Below are positions 24,829 through 33,315 of a DNA stretch of 64,000 nt, one piece after another. Where the stretch lies: contig CAWKDG010000001.1 of assembly GCA_963848355.1 (NCBI GenBank), positions 868,001-932,000 on the forward strand, read 5' to 3'. Position 1 is the stretch's first letter; every line of letters begins with the position of its first letter. This stretch comes from CAWKDG01 sp963848355. GTDB lineage: Bacteria; Actinomycetota; Acidimicrobiia; Acidimicrobiales; UBA8190. A program made the position numbers and the translations under genes. The notes below the pieces were generated by a model. It made no database searches and was not told the origin of the DNA. It saw nothing but the letters and a program-made list of their open reading frames with translations.

Positions 24829-25686
24829 CGGACCTCCCGTGGCTCCGGGCCCAGGGCCCCGTCGCTGGCCGCCAGTCTCCCCCACTGCTCCACCGACAAT
24901 TGCTCGGCGCGCGCCTCGGGATCGACAGCGGCTGCGGCAAAGGCGGCCGGGTCGATGACGTCGTGCAGAGCACCACGCAACATCTTGCGACGATGGGCGA
25001 AACCAGCCCGCACGACGGTGAACAAACGCTCCGCCGTCACGAGGCCCGGATCGACGGCCACCGACGGGCGACGGACGATGCGCACGAGAACGGACTCCAC
25101 GCGCGGTCGGGGTAGGAACACCGCCGGAGGAACTCGTCCGACGACGCGGGCGGTGGCGTGGTAGGCGACCTTGACCGACACCGCCCCGTACGCCTTGGAC
25201 CCAGGCGGTGCCGCCAGTCGCTCGCCCACCTCGCGCTGGACCATCACCAGCAGCGACGCCACCGCCGGCGCCTCGTCGAGCACGCGCACGATGACGGGCA
25301 CGGCCACGTTGTACGGCAGGTTGGCCACCACCATCCAGGACTCTCCGGCATCGTCAGCCCCGTCGAGCAGTCCCGACCAGTCGAGGGTGAGGGCGTCCGC
25401 GTGCACTACCGCGCACATCACGTCCGCGCACCTGCTCGCGCAGGACGGAGATGAGGTGGTGATCGACCTCCACCGCCGTCACCCGAGCTCCTGCATCGGC
25501 CAAGGCCAGGGTGAGCGCTCCGAGCCCGGCCCCGATCTCCACCACCCTCTGGCCCGGTTCGAGCTCGGCCAGACGGGCGATGCGGTGGACGGTGTTCTCA
25601 TCGACGACGAAGTTCTGTCCGAGGGCCCGACTGGGACGAAGCTGGCGCGCCGTCACCATCTCCTGGACCTCGCGCCGGGTGAGCAT
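24825..25686 (-). pseudogene. rsmA: 16S rRNA dimethyladenosine transferase, frame broken by one indel
   Basis: RsmA/KsgA dimethylates two adenines near the 3' end of 16S rRNA. The N-terminal part (from ATG 25686) has RALGQNFVVDENTVHRI and VEIGAGLGALTLAL (SAM site); the C-terminal part in another frame has ANLPYNVAVPVI (catalytic NLPY) and FAHRRKMLRGAL. The frame changes near 25409-25415: deleting one G from the minus-strand CGCGGTAG joins RGRDV to VVHADALTL smoothly. Both halves are well conserved, so this is probably a sequence error in an essential-type gene. Its stop overlaps ispE (GTGA). Confidence 0.88.
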
Positions 25687-25725
25687 CACCCCACCATGGT
25701 GCCGTCTGGGCGACGGCACCGTCTC

Positions 25726-26304
25726 TCACCAGGTCAAGCGCACCTCGATGAGCCCCAGTGACGGGCGGCCCAGCTCGGCGAAGCCGTCGTAGGACAGATC
25801 GACCACGCGGCCCGGGTTCCGTGCCTGGCGGTCGTCGACCCGGCACTGGATGGAGGCACCGGTCGCCATGTCGGTGACGGTCACGACCGTTCCGAACGAC
25901 AGGTAGGGACTGGCGCAGTACCCGTCCCGGGCTTCGGGATACCACGACGCCAGGCCCGACTCCTCCACCTCCCACGCCGGTGGCGAGGGGGTGGTGGTCG
26001 TCGTGGTGGTTGTCGTCGTCGACGTGGTGGTCGTGGTGACGCGGGCGTCACCGATGACAGCGGCCGTCGTCGCCGACGGCACGATCGGGGTGGTGGTGTT
26101 GGTGGTGGTGGTGGTGGTGGGCGTTGTCGTCGCTGACTCGTCGACCGCCAGCGCGATGGGAACCGTCCAGCGCGAGGTCGTCGCCGTCACCTCGGCGGGC
26201 GCGACGTGACGCGGAGCTCCTACGGTTCCGGCGGCGTCGGGCCGGGTGCCGATCGATCGAGGCGATGCTCGACCAGGTGTCGCGAGGAGGAGGAGCGGCG
26301 CCAC
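25726..26304 (-). CDS. RlpA-like double-psi beta-barrel secreted protein
   Basis: Secreted protein with a signal sequence, a Thr/Pro-rich linker (residues 55-110) and a C-terminal RlpA-like domain: GLASWYPEARDGYCASPYLS, GTVVTVTDMATG, CRVDDRQARNPGRVVDLS. The catalytic-type Asp of lytic RlpA fits VDLS. From GTG 26304 the signal sequence lacks a basic N region. In frame upstream, CTG 26368-26370 directly follows a strong AGGAAGGGTGGAG site and would give a full signal peptide (LRPTVRLGLCLALG...), so translation may start at that CTG. It holds the position where many actinobacteria have rpfB, between tatD and rsmA, so a role in cell-wall turnover is likely. Confidence 0.8.
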   Translation of the reverse strand: MAPLLLLATPGRASPRSIGTRPDAAGTVGAPRHVAPAEVTATTSRWTVPIALAVDESATTTPTTTTTTNTTTPIVPSATTAAVIGDARVTTTTTSTTTTTTTTTTPSPPAWEVEESGLASWYPEARDGYCASPYLSFGTVVTVTDMATGASIQCRVDDRQARNPGRVVDLSYDGFAELGRPSLGLIEVRLTW

Positions 26305-26370
26305 CCCGAGAGCAAGACAGAGCCCCAGGCGTACGGTCGGCCGCAGCCCCCCGGCGCTTTGTGTCCTCAG

Positions 26371-26757
26371 AACTCCACCCTTCCTCTGCGGACAGGTCTA
26401 CTGCGTCGGGATGGACGTCGAAGCTAGGGGACCGCCACGCGTCCGACAAATCGAATCGCCCCCAGACCATTCCCTGAATTGCAGATGGCGAATCGTGCAC
26501 GTCGAGATAAGCGACGAACACACTGCAGAGCGTGGTGAAGTCGCCACCCGCGCCTCGGCGATCATGGTCCTGTCTTGTGGAAAACCTCCGGAAAACGCCC
26601 AGAACAAAGGAGAATTCGACCACGGTGAGGATTGAGAGACTCACGGCGAATCTCTCGGGATGGCGCGTCCTGCAACCCCAGGCGACGAACGACGAGGGCA
26701 CCGCGCCCCGGTGCCGTCCGCGCCATGTCGACGCGCGCGGTGTGGGGTCAGCCGGTC
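26371..26757 (-). other. Intergenic region between tatD and the RlpA-like gene
   Basis: A 387-base gap of clearly lower GC content than its neighbours, especially 26450-26640. It contains the promoter at 26421-26449. I looked for a c-di-AMP (ydaO-type) riboswitch, which often sits before wall-hydrolase genes in actinobacteria, and did not recognise its conserved blocks. A minus-strand open frame begins at 26701 but runs out of phase into the next gene and shows no family features. Confidence 0.5.
26421..26449 (-). promoter_or_regulatory. Promoter of the RlpA-like/rsmA/ispE run
   Basis: In minus-strand sense TTGTCG (26444-26449) and TAGCTT (26421-26426) are separated by exactly 17 bases. The predicted transcript would start about 45 bases before the CTG start proposed for the RlpA-like gene. 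Confidence 0.6.
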
Positions 26758-27621
26758 TCAGGACAACGCGAAGGCAGCGTACGTGGTCGCCCGCGACGAC
26801 GACGCCAACTCCGCGGGTGACATCGCCTTGATGGCGGCGACGGCGGCGCCGACGACGGACACGAGCGCGGGCCGGTTGTCCTCACCGCGATGCGGCACCG
26901 GCGCCAGGAACGGTGCATCGGTCTCCACCAGAAGGCGGTCGAGCGGGCACAGCGACGCGGCGGCGTGCACGTCCGACGCGTTCTTGAAAGTGACGATACC
27001 GCTGAACGACAGGAAGGCGTCGAGGTCGAGACAACGGCGCGCTTCGTCGGGTCCGCCGGTGAAGCAGTGCATCACGATCCGCGGCGGCCGTGCTGCGCTC
27101 TTCAGGATGTCGAGAGTGTCGTCCCAGGCGGCGCGGGTGTGGACGACGAGCGCCAGGTCCCGACTCTCGGCCAAAGCGATCTGGGCTTCGAACATCTCGC
27201 GCTGGTCGGATCGTGGCGAGTGGTCATAGTGATAGTCGAGTCCGCACTCCCCTACCGCCACCACGACGCCCGGATGCTCGGCTGTGGCCTCGTCGAGGAC
27301 CTGCTCGACCGGGCCCAGGCCCTCCGACGCGTCATGGGGATGGAGCCCGACGGTGGCCCAGGCGCCGAAGCCACCGGGCACCCCGCCGATGGAGGCGGAT
27401 GCGGCGGCTGTCCGGACCTCGTCGACGAGGAGAACGGCCTGGCGTGACGTCTCGGCGTCGGTGCCCACGCACACGAGGCCGGCCACTCCGGCGGCCGCGG
27501 CCTGCTCCACCGCCTGCAGAGCGGCAACGCCTCCCGGACGGTAGGTGTCCTGCAGGTGACAGTGGGAATCGATCCAGCGTTCGTCGCCCGCCGCCTCCCC
27601 CACCGTGTCGACGACGGTCAT
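26758..27621 (-). CDS. tatD: TatD family metal-dependent deoxyribonuclease
   Basis: 287 residues. Metal ligands are visible in WIDSHCHLQD (HxH), AVGECGLDYHYDHS (Glu), LVVHTRAAWDDTL (His), MHCFTGGPDE (His) and LLVETDAPFLAP (Asp). All are the standard TatD positions. ATG 27621 overlaps the metG stop as ATGA; the upstream open frame overlaps metG and is discarded. The order metG-tatD-wall protein-rsmA-ispE is common in actinobacteria. Confidence 0.92.
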   Translation of the reverse strand: MTVVDTVGEAAGDERWIDSHCHLQDTYRPGGVAALQAVEQAAAAGVAGLVCVGTDAETSRQAVLLVDEVRTAAASASIGGVPGGFGAWATVGLHPHDASEGLGPVEQVLDEATAEHPGVVVAVGECGLDYHYDHSPRSDQREMFEAQIALAESRDLALVVHTRAAWDDTLDILKSAARPPRIVMHCFTGGPDEARRCLDLDAFLSFSGIVTFKNASDVHAAASLCPLDRLLVETDAPFLAPVPHRGEDNRPALVSVVGAAVAAIKAMSPAELASSSRATTYAAFALS

Positions 27622-29123
27622 CCCTTGCGCCGGGGGAACAACGGCTCGCCGCGTTCGACGGTCAGTCCGCCGGGGTAGCCACCCCACGCCGCATCATGCG
27701 GCACCCGACAGGCGGCCACGTCCGTCGTCAGGCCGAGCCGACGCCATATCTCGGTGGCGGTGTCGGGCATCGCCGGCCCGATGAGCAGGGCCACGATCCG
27801 CAACGCCTCCAACGCGCTTCCGAGTACGGCGTCGACGACGGGACCCGGCTCCGCCTTCCACGGCTCCGCCGTCTCGAGCTCTGCATTCGTCTCGCGGATC
27901 AATCGCCATGTGGCTTCCAGAGCCACGTACGGCAGCGCATTCCCCCACGCGACGACGACATCGGCGAGCACCTCCGACGCCACCGCCTTCAGCCGGCTGG
28001 TGGGGTCGGGCGCGGGGCCGATCCCCGCGCACTTCGAGCCGACGACGGTGGACACGCGTGCCATCAGATTGCCGAGATTGTTGGCCAGATCGGCGTTGTA
28101 CCGGGCCGCGACGCTCTCATAGGAGAAGTCGCCGTCGCTTCCGAGCGGGGTGTCGCGCAACAGGTGGTACCGGAACGCGTCGAGGCCGTACTCGGCAACC
28201 AGTTCGGCCGGCGTCACCTGGTTCCCCCCCGACTTGGACATCTTCTCGCCCGAGACGAGGAGCCACCCGGTGACCAGGAACTGCGCCGGCGGGTCGATGC
28301 CGGCAGCCATGCACATGGCCGGCCACCACACGCAGTGGAAACGGATGATGTCCTTCCCGAGCAGATGATGGACGGCCGGCCACCAGAACTCGAAACGGGC
28401 CTGGTCCTCGCCGTAACCGATGGCCGTCAGGTAGTTGATCAAGGCGTCGTACCAGACGTAGAAGACATGACGCCGGTCCCAGGGAACCTCCACCCCCCAC
28501 CGCGTGGACGTCCGGGTGATCGAGATGTCCTCCAGCCCCGCCTTGATGATCCCCAGGGCCTCGTTGCGCTTCACGTTCGGGTGGATGGCATCGGGATGGT
28601 CCTCGTACCACTGCAGCAGCCGGTCGCCGAAAGCGCTGAGCTTGAAGAAGTAGTTCTCCTCCTCGAGCATCTCGACAGGCCGGAGATGGATGGCACACTT
28701 CCCGTCGACGAGATCGGACTCCTTCTTGTAGTCCTCACAGGCCACGCAGTACAGGCCCTGGTAGACACCCAGCTCCGTGTAGCCGTTGTCGTGGATCGTC
28801 TGCAGGAAATGCTGCACGGCGCGGTGGTGGCGGGGTTCCGTCGTCCGTATGAAGTCGTCGTTGGAGATGTTGAGGGTGGCCCAGGCCTCGACGAACCGCT
28901 CCGACGTCCGGTCCACCCACTCCTGCGGGCTCACGCCGTGAGCCTCCGCCGCCCGGGCGATCTTGTCGCCGTGCTCGTCGGTCCCGGTCAGAAAGAAGAC
29001 CTCGTCGCCGGCCAGCCGGTGCCAGCGGGCCAGGGCGTCGGCGGTGACGGTGGCGTAGGCGTGCCCCAGGTGGGGTACGTCGTTCACGTAGTAGATGGGC
29101 GTCGTCACGTAGAACGGAGGCAC
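27618..29123 (-). CDS. metG: Methionyl-tRNA synthetase
   Basis: 501 residues, class I synthetase that charges tRNA-Met. The HIGH-type motif is PHLGHAYA near residue 17 and the KMSKS loop is SGEKMSKSGGNQV near residue 295. A CxxC pair (YCVACEDYKKES) and a following Cys-x-x-His form a probable zinc knob. The C-terminal anticodon-binding domain contains NNLGNLMARVSTVV and TAEPWKAE. There is no extra C-terminal tRNA-binding domain, as usual for the short actinobacterial type. It starts with GTG 29123. Confidence 0.95.
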   Translation of the reverse strand: MPPFYVTTPIYYVNDVPHLGHAYATVTADALARWHRLAGDEVFFLTGTDEHGDKIARAAEAHGVSPQEWVDRTSERFVEAWATLNISNDDFIRTTEPRHHRAVQHFLQTIHDNGYTELGVYQGLYCVACEDYKKESDLVDGKCAIHLRPVEMLEEENYFFKLSAFGDRLLQWYEDHPDAIHPNVKRNEALGIIKAGLEDISITRTSTRWGVEVPWDRRHVFYVWYDALINYLTAIGYGEDQARFEFWWPAVHHLLGKDIIRFHCVWWPAMCMAAGIDPPAQFLVTGWLLVSGEKMSKSGGNQVTPAELVAEYGLDAFRYHLLRDTPLGSDGDFSYESVAARYNADLANNLGNLMARVSTVVGSKCAGIGPAPDPTSRLKAVASEVLADVVVAWGNALPYVALEATWRLIRETNAELETAEPWKAEPGPVVDAVLGSALEALRIVALLIGPAMPDTATEIWRRLGLTTDVAACRVPHDAAWGGYPGGLTVERGEPLFPRRKG

Positions 29124-29185
29124 GGGCGTAGCGTACCGACCGCGTCCACCCCACCCGTCCGACGGTGACCGGCGGACACCCCGTC

Positions 29186-29262
29186 CTAGATGGCTTCGCT
29201 CTGCTGCTCGGGATCGTGGCAGAAGACGGCGGCGATGTGGCCGGGGCTGGGCACTGACCGCC
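29186..29262 (-). pseudogene. Possible C-terminal remnant of an ABC transporter ATPase
   Basis: Minus-strand codons read VPSPGHIAAVFCHDPEQQS and end at TAG 29186. The shape faintly resembles the tail of peptide-type ABC ATPases (PGH-x-(A/V)-A-C...). Only about 25 codons fit, squeezed between the rsmI stop and the metG start. It could equally be chance. Confidence 0.2.
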
Positions 29263-29264
29263 CG

Positions 29265-30167
29265 CTACGCCTCCCCGCCGGCGGGATCCTCATCCTGTCG
29301 ACGCAGGGCCAGGGCGCGGTCGTAGACCTGGCGGCGCGACGCTCCCAGCTCGGCGGCCACGGCGCCGGCGGCGTCGCGCCAACTGGCGCCGCCGTCGACC
29401 TGGCGGCGCAGGGCCGCCACCACCGCCTCCTCGTCGGCCGGAGGGGCGGGGGCCGCTCCGGCCAGGACCACGACCACCTCGCCGCGGACCTCGCGGGCGG
29501 CGAACTCCTCGACGGCCCGGTCGAGGCGTCCGCGCCAGACCTCCTCGTGGAGCTTTGTCAGTTCACGGGCCACGACCACGTCCCGATCAGCGCCGCACAC
29601 AGCCATCAGATCGGCCAGGGTGGCGGCCAGCCGGCCGGGCGCCTCGTGGATCACCGTGGTCCGTTCCTCGGTGGCGAGCGCCTCCAGACGACGGCGGCGG
29701 TCGCCGCCGCGGCGGGCGAGAAAGCCCTCGAAGCAGAAACGACCGGTCGGCAGCCCGCTCACCGCCAGGGCAGCCAGTGCCGCGCTGGGCCCGGGCACCG
29801 CCGTCACCGCGGCCCCGGCGGCGACGGCGGCCGCCACCAACCGGCCCCCCGGATCCGACACCGTCGGGGTCCCGGCGTCGCTCACCAGCGCCACCGTCTT
29901 CCCCGCGGCCAGATTGGCGATCACCTCAGGAAGACGGGCGACCTCGTTGCGCGCGTGCAACGACAGCAGTCGACGACCGCTCACGCCGGCATAGGTGAGA
30001 AGCGCCCGCGTCCGTCGCGTGTCCTCGCAACACACGAGATCGGCGTGACCGAGGACCTCGACGGCACGCGGTGACAGATCGCCCAGGTTCCCGATCGGAG
30101 TCGACACGATCACCAGACATCCGGCGGCGGGTGCAGATGCGTCCGGCGGCGCGTCGGATGCCGTCAC
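29265..30167 (-). CDS. rsmI: 16S rRNA (cytidine-1402 2'-O)-methyltransferase
   Basis: 300 residues of the SAM-dependent tetrapyrrole-methylase fold. Motifs are CLVIVSTPIGNLGDLSPRA, CCEDTRRTRALL, VALVSDAGTPTVSDPG and AVPGPSAALAALAVSGLPT. The C-terminal domain with SWRDAAGAVAAELGASRRQVY is the helical extension seen in RsmI. It modifies C1402 in the ribosomal P site. GTG 30167 overlaps the stop of the DUF192 gene as GTGA. Confidence 0.93.
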   Translation of the reverse strand: MTASDAPPDASAPAAGCLVIVSTPIGNLGDLSPRAVEVLGHADLVCCEDTRRTRALLTYAGVSGRRLLSLHARNEVARLPEVIANLAAGKTVALVSDAGTPTVSDPGGRLVAAAVAAGAAVTAVPGPSAALAALAVSGLPTGRFCFEGFLARRGGDRRRRLEALATEERTTVIHEAPGRLAATLADLMAVCGADRDVVVARELTKLHEEVWRGRLDRAVEEFAAREVRGEVVVVLAGAAPAPPADEEAVVAALRRQVDGGASWRDAAGAVAAELGASRRQVYDRALALRRQDEDPAGGEA

Positions 30168-30499
30168 CGGGTGTCGTGCAGTTCGAGGCGATCACCGGGC
30201 CGCAGTCGCCAGCGTTCGAAGGCGCCCGACTGCGCTTCGAGAACGGTCCGACAGCGCCGACGGGGACGCGTGATGTGCCACGGTGACAGATGGAGCGTAT
30301 CGACGACGGCCAGGTCGCGATCGAGGAAGGCGACGTCGAGGGCGAAGCGCATCCCGAACGAGTGCAACGCACCACTCGTGTGCGGGATCAGGAAAGCACC
30401 TTCGAAACCGCTCCGTCCGATCAGTCCTTTGTTGCGCGCCAGCAGCGAGTCGGCCATCTCGGCGGCGGCCAGCACCTCGCCGTCACGCAGCAACCACAT
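30164..30499 (-). CDS. DUF192 family protein
   Basis: About 111 residues of the DUF192 family: VLAAAEMADSLLARNKGLIGR at the start, then SGALHSFGMRFALDVAFLD and VLEAQSGAFERWRLRPGD. The family is widespread, of unknown role, often exported elsewhere; no signal peptide is visible here. I prefer ATG 30499; TTG 30508 is also in frame. It overlaps rsmI by four bases. Confidence 0.8.
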   Translation of the reverse strand: MWLLRDGEVLAAAEMADSLLARNKGLIGRSGFEGAFLIPHTSGALHSFGMRFALDVAFLDRDLAVVDTLHLSPWHITRPRRRCRTVLEAQSGAFERWRLRPGDRLELHDTR

Positions 30500-30541
30500 C
30501 GCCCACAAACCTTCCCGTCCCCGTCACCGTCTCTCCGCTGC

Positions 30542-31618
30542 TCATACGTTGAACCGGATCTCGAGCACGTCGCCGTCGGCGACGTGGTACTCCTTGCCCT
30601 CGAGACGGATCCGCCCGGCCGCTTTGGCCTTGGCCCAGGACCCGCACTCGAGCAGCTCGTCCCAGTGGATGACCTCGGCCCGGATGAAGCCTCGCTGGAG
30701 GTCGGAGTGGATCACGCCGGCGCACTCGGGGGCGGTGGCCCCGGTACGGAAGCTCCACGCCCGCGACTCCTTGTCCCCGGTAGTCAGAAAGGTCCGCCGA
30801 CCGAGCAGGTGGTACGCGCCGCGGGCCACCCGCGGCAGCGCCCCTTCACCCAGACCGAGGCCGGCGAGAAGCTCGACGCGCTCACCCAAAGGGAGCTGCG
30901 CCGTCTCCGCCTCGAGCTGGACGCACACGCCGAGGGCCTCGCCGTGACCGCCGAGCTCGTCGGCCACGGGGCCCACGATGGCATCGGCCTTGTCCAGCTG
31001 GTCCTCGCCGAGGTTGACGACAGCCACCACGGGCTTGTCGGTCAGCAGGAAGAAGTTCCGCAGCAATTCCCGTGTCTCGACATCGACCCCGGACCGGTAC
31101 AGCGGCGTTCCCTGCGACAGGATGCCCAGGGCCGCCTCCATGGCCGCCACCTCGGCGGTCAGGCTCTTGTCGAGCCGGGCCGCTTTCCGCCGTTTCTCGA
31201 TCTGCGTCTCGATGGTGCCCACATCGGCCAGGACGAGCTCCAGCTCCAATGTGGCCAGGGCGTCGACGGGATCGCTGTCTCCGGGTGCCTCGGCGCTCTC
31301 GAAAGCTCGCAGCACCAGACACAGCGCGTCCACCTCGCGGATCCCGGCCAGGAACCGGTTGCCGAGACCCTCTCCCGTGGAGGCCCCCGGCACCAGACCG
31401 GCGATGTCCACCACCTCCATCCCGGCGTGGACCACCTTCTTGCTGGCACTCATGGCCGCCAACGCCTCCAGGCGGGCGTCGGGCAGGGGGGCTATCGAGA
31501 CCGACGACTCGGTGGTGGTGAAGGGATGGGGCGCTACCGCCGCGCTCGCCCCCGTCAGGGCGTTGAACAACGACGTCTTCCCGGCGTTGGGCAGACCGAC
31601 CAGACCGAGACGCTCCAT
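30542..31618 (-). CDS. ychF: Redox-regulated ATPase/GTPase YchF
   Basis: 358 residues, normal YchF length. Walker A is GLPNAGKTSLFNAL at residue 8, switch region PFTTTESSVSIAPLPD, and Walker B DIAGLVPGASTGEGLGNRFL. The C-terminal TGS domain ends GKEYHVADGDVLEIRFNV. YchF binds ATP rather than GTP and associates with ribosomes. It is divergent from the bL37-like gene. Confidence 0.95.
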   Translation of the reverse strand: MERLGLVGLPNAGKTSLFNALTGASAAVAPHPFTTTESSVSIAPLPDARLEALAAMSASKKVVHAGMEVVDIAGLVPGASTGEGLGNRFLAGIREVDALCLVLRAFESAEAPGDSDPVDALATLELELVLADVGTIETQIEKRRKAARLDKSLTAEVAAMEAALGILSQGTPLYRSGVDVETRELLRNFFLLTDKPVVAVVNLGEDQLDKADAIVGPVADELGGHGEALGVCVQLEAETAQLPLGERVELLAGLGLGEGALPRVARGAYHLLGRRTFLTTGDKESRAWSFRTGATAPECAGVIHSDLQRGFIRAEVIHWDELLECGSWAKAKAAGRIRLEGKEYHVADGDVLEIRFNV

Positions 31619-31700
31619 CGGGTCCGACGCTACTCGCCCACTATCGGACTACCGGGCGTCGGTCGGGGCCGATCACTCCGGGGCAGTATCCTTGGCCGCC

Positions 31701-31784
31701 ATGTCGAAACGGACCAACAAGCTCAAGATCCGCGCCAAGAAGAAGGCCAACCACGGCAAGCGGCCCAACGCCGGTCGCGGCTGA
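31701..31784 (+). CDS. Very small basic protein resembling actinobacterial ribosomal protein bL37
   Basis: 27 residues: MSKRTNKLKIRAKKKANHG then KRPNAGRG. The ending KANHGKRPNA resembles the mycobacterial large-subunit protein bL37, which is about 24 residues long. TATCCT (31687-31692) lies eight bases before the ATG, so the mRNA is probably leaderless. Identification rests on memory of the short family sequence. Confidence 0.7.
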   Translation: MSKRTNKLKIRAKKKANHGKRPNAGRG

Positions 31785-31795
31785 GCGCCCCGCTC

Positions 31796-32668
31796 TCAGG
31801 GGCGCCAGGCGGCGTCACGCCGACGCAGGAGCCCCACCAGGGGTGTGGGCCGGTCCGAGATGATCCCGTCGACGCCCAGGTCGACCAGACGGACCATCTC
31901 CTCCTCGTCGTTGATGGTCCACACGTGCACGGCCAGGCCGTGCTCGTGGGCCGCCGCCACGAAGCGCTCGTCGACGAGGACCTGATCGCCGTAGACGGCG
32001 GGCACCTGCAGGGCCACGTGACCCATCGCCGGCACCGCCTCCCCCTGGGCGAGCGCCCGCCAGAAGCCGGCCACGGCCAGTGTTCCCGCCGAGGTCGCCA
32101 CGTCCGGCGCCCACCGCCGGAACGCGTCGGTGGCGATGTCGAGGAACGACGCCACGATGACCCGGTCACTGTGGTCGTGCCCGGCCAGCGCGGCGGCGAG
32201 CCGTTCTTCATAGGGCTCGACGGCCGGTGCCGTCGCCTTGATGTCGAGGTTCAGCGCCACCCGGGGACGATCGTCGAGTAGGTCCAGGACCTCGTCGAGC
32301 GTGGCGACGGCGAAGTCGCGGTCGTCGGGGGCCCGACCGCGGTACGGATAGGCGTCGGGCTCGAGTCCGGGGCTCACGTCGGCCCCGGGGGCGAACCAGT
32401 AGGCGTTATCGAGCGACCTGACCTCGGCCAGCGTCAGCGCGTGGATCGCACCCCGTCCGTCGGTCGTCCGGTCGACGGTTCCGTCGTGACACACCACCAG
32501 ATGGCCGTCCGCCGTGGCGTGCACGTCGAGCTCGATGCCCGTCGCACCGAGATCGAGGGCGCGACGAATGGCGAACAGCGTGGACGACGGCGCCTCCCAG
32601 GCTCCCCCCTGGTGGGCGTAGGAGATGACGCGCCGCCCGAGCCACGGGTTGGCGGGGGCGGGGTTCAC
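31796..32668 (-). CDS. Glycerophosphodiester phosphodiesterase
   Basis: 290 residues, TIM-barrel GDPD family, no signal peptide. Catalytic elements are YAHQGGAWEAPSSTLFA, IELDVHATADGHLVVCHDGT with the Glu, Asp and two His, and VHVWTINDEEEM near the end. It should cleave glycerophosphodiesters to glycerol 3-phosphate and an alcohol. GTG 32668; divergent from the next gene. Confidence 0.9.
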   Translation of the reverse strand: MNPAPANPWLGRRVISYAHQGGAWEAPSSTLFAIRRALDLGATGIELDVHATADGHLVVCHDGTVDRTTDGRGAIHALTLAEVRSLDNAYWFAPGADVSPGLEPDAYPYRGRAPDDRDFAVATLDEVLDLLDDRPRVALNLDIKATAPAVEPYEERLAAALAGHDHSDRVIVASFLDIATDAFRRWAPDVATSAGTLAVAGFWRALAQGEAVPAMGHVALQVPAVYGDQVLVDERFVAAAHEHGLAVHVWTINDEEEMVRLVDLGVDGIISDRPTPLVGLLRRRDAAWRP

Positions 32669-32691
32669 GCCGGGAACGGTAGCCTCCCGCC

Positions 32692-33306
32692 ATGCTCGAC
32701 CACATCCTGGTGGACGTCATCACGCAGACGCGCCGCGCTCTGGAGGACGCCCTTCTGCAGCGCCAGGCCGTCGAAGAACGCTTCCAGGTGGACGTCTTCC
32801 TGGGCGACGTCTCCTGGGAGACGTCGTACTCGCTCCCCGGCGAGGAGAAGCCCCCCCGGGTCCGGGCCGACGTCTCGGTCGACTGGCCCACCTGGAGCCA
32901 GAGCGCCTACCGCTCGTGGTCGATCGGCGAGCCGCCGGAGGACCTCCCCGAAGTCGTCGTCGAGATCACCCTGCGTCTCCAGCGACTGTCGGCCATGCCC
33001 GACCTCGACGCCGTCATCGCCTGCCTCCCCGAGGAGAGTCCGCCCATCGGAACCGACACCCTCGTCCGCGGCGCAGCCGTCGTCGAACAGGTCCACGAGC
33101 CCGGTCCCGGTGGCCCCCGGTTCGCTGTGGAGACGTCGTACCAGGGCACGATCCGGCTGGACGAAGCCGCCCTGGAAGACGCCGCCAGCCTGGCCGGTCC
33201 CGCCGGGCAGCTGGCCCGGTGGGTGGCGTCGGTGCTCGTCCGCCTGGGCGACCTCCGCCTGGCCTACCTGCCCCCCGATCCCGCCCCGGCCGACGACGGC
33301 CACTGA
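32692..33306 (+). CDS. Conserved-looking hypothetical protein
   Basis: 204 residues, soluble, acidic, with no motif I recognise. It begins MLDHILVDVITQTRRALEDAL, has a beta-rich middle (VSVDWPTWSQSAYRSWSI, VVVEITLRLQRL) and an unstructured end PPDPAPADDGH. TAGCCT lies six bases before the ATG, consistent with a leaderless start. It ends ten bases from the convergent kinase gene. Codon use and open frame support a real gene. Confidence 0.65.
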   Translation: MLDHILVDVITQTRRALEDALLQRQAVEERFQVDVFLGDVSWETSYSLPGEEKPPRVRADVSVDWPTWSQSAYRSWSIGEPPEDLPEVVVEITLRLQRLSAMPDLDAVIACLPEESPPIGTDTLVRGAAVVEQVHEPGPGGPRFAVETSYQGTIRLDEAALEDAASLAGPAGQLARWVASVLVRLGDLRLAYLPPDPAPADDGH

Positions 33307-33315
33307 GCGGGCGCC

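Noticed and set aside
25990..26135. Simple GTGGTGGTC-type repeats as a possible CRISPR or satellite
   Set aside because: They are codons of the Thr-rich linker of the RlpA-like protein; no spacers or regular unit.
26048..26701. 217-codon minus-strand frame starting in the tatD-RlpA gap
   Set aside because: It runs out of phase through the RlpA-like signal and linker, has no family features and no ribosome-binding site.
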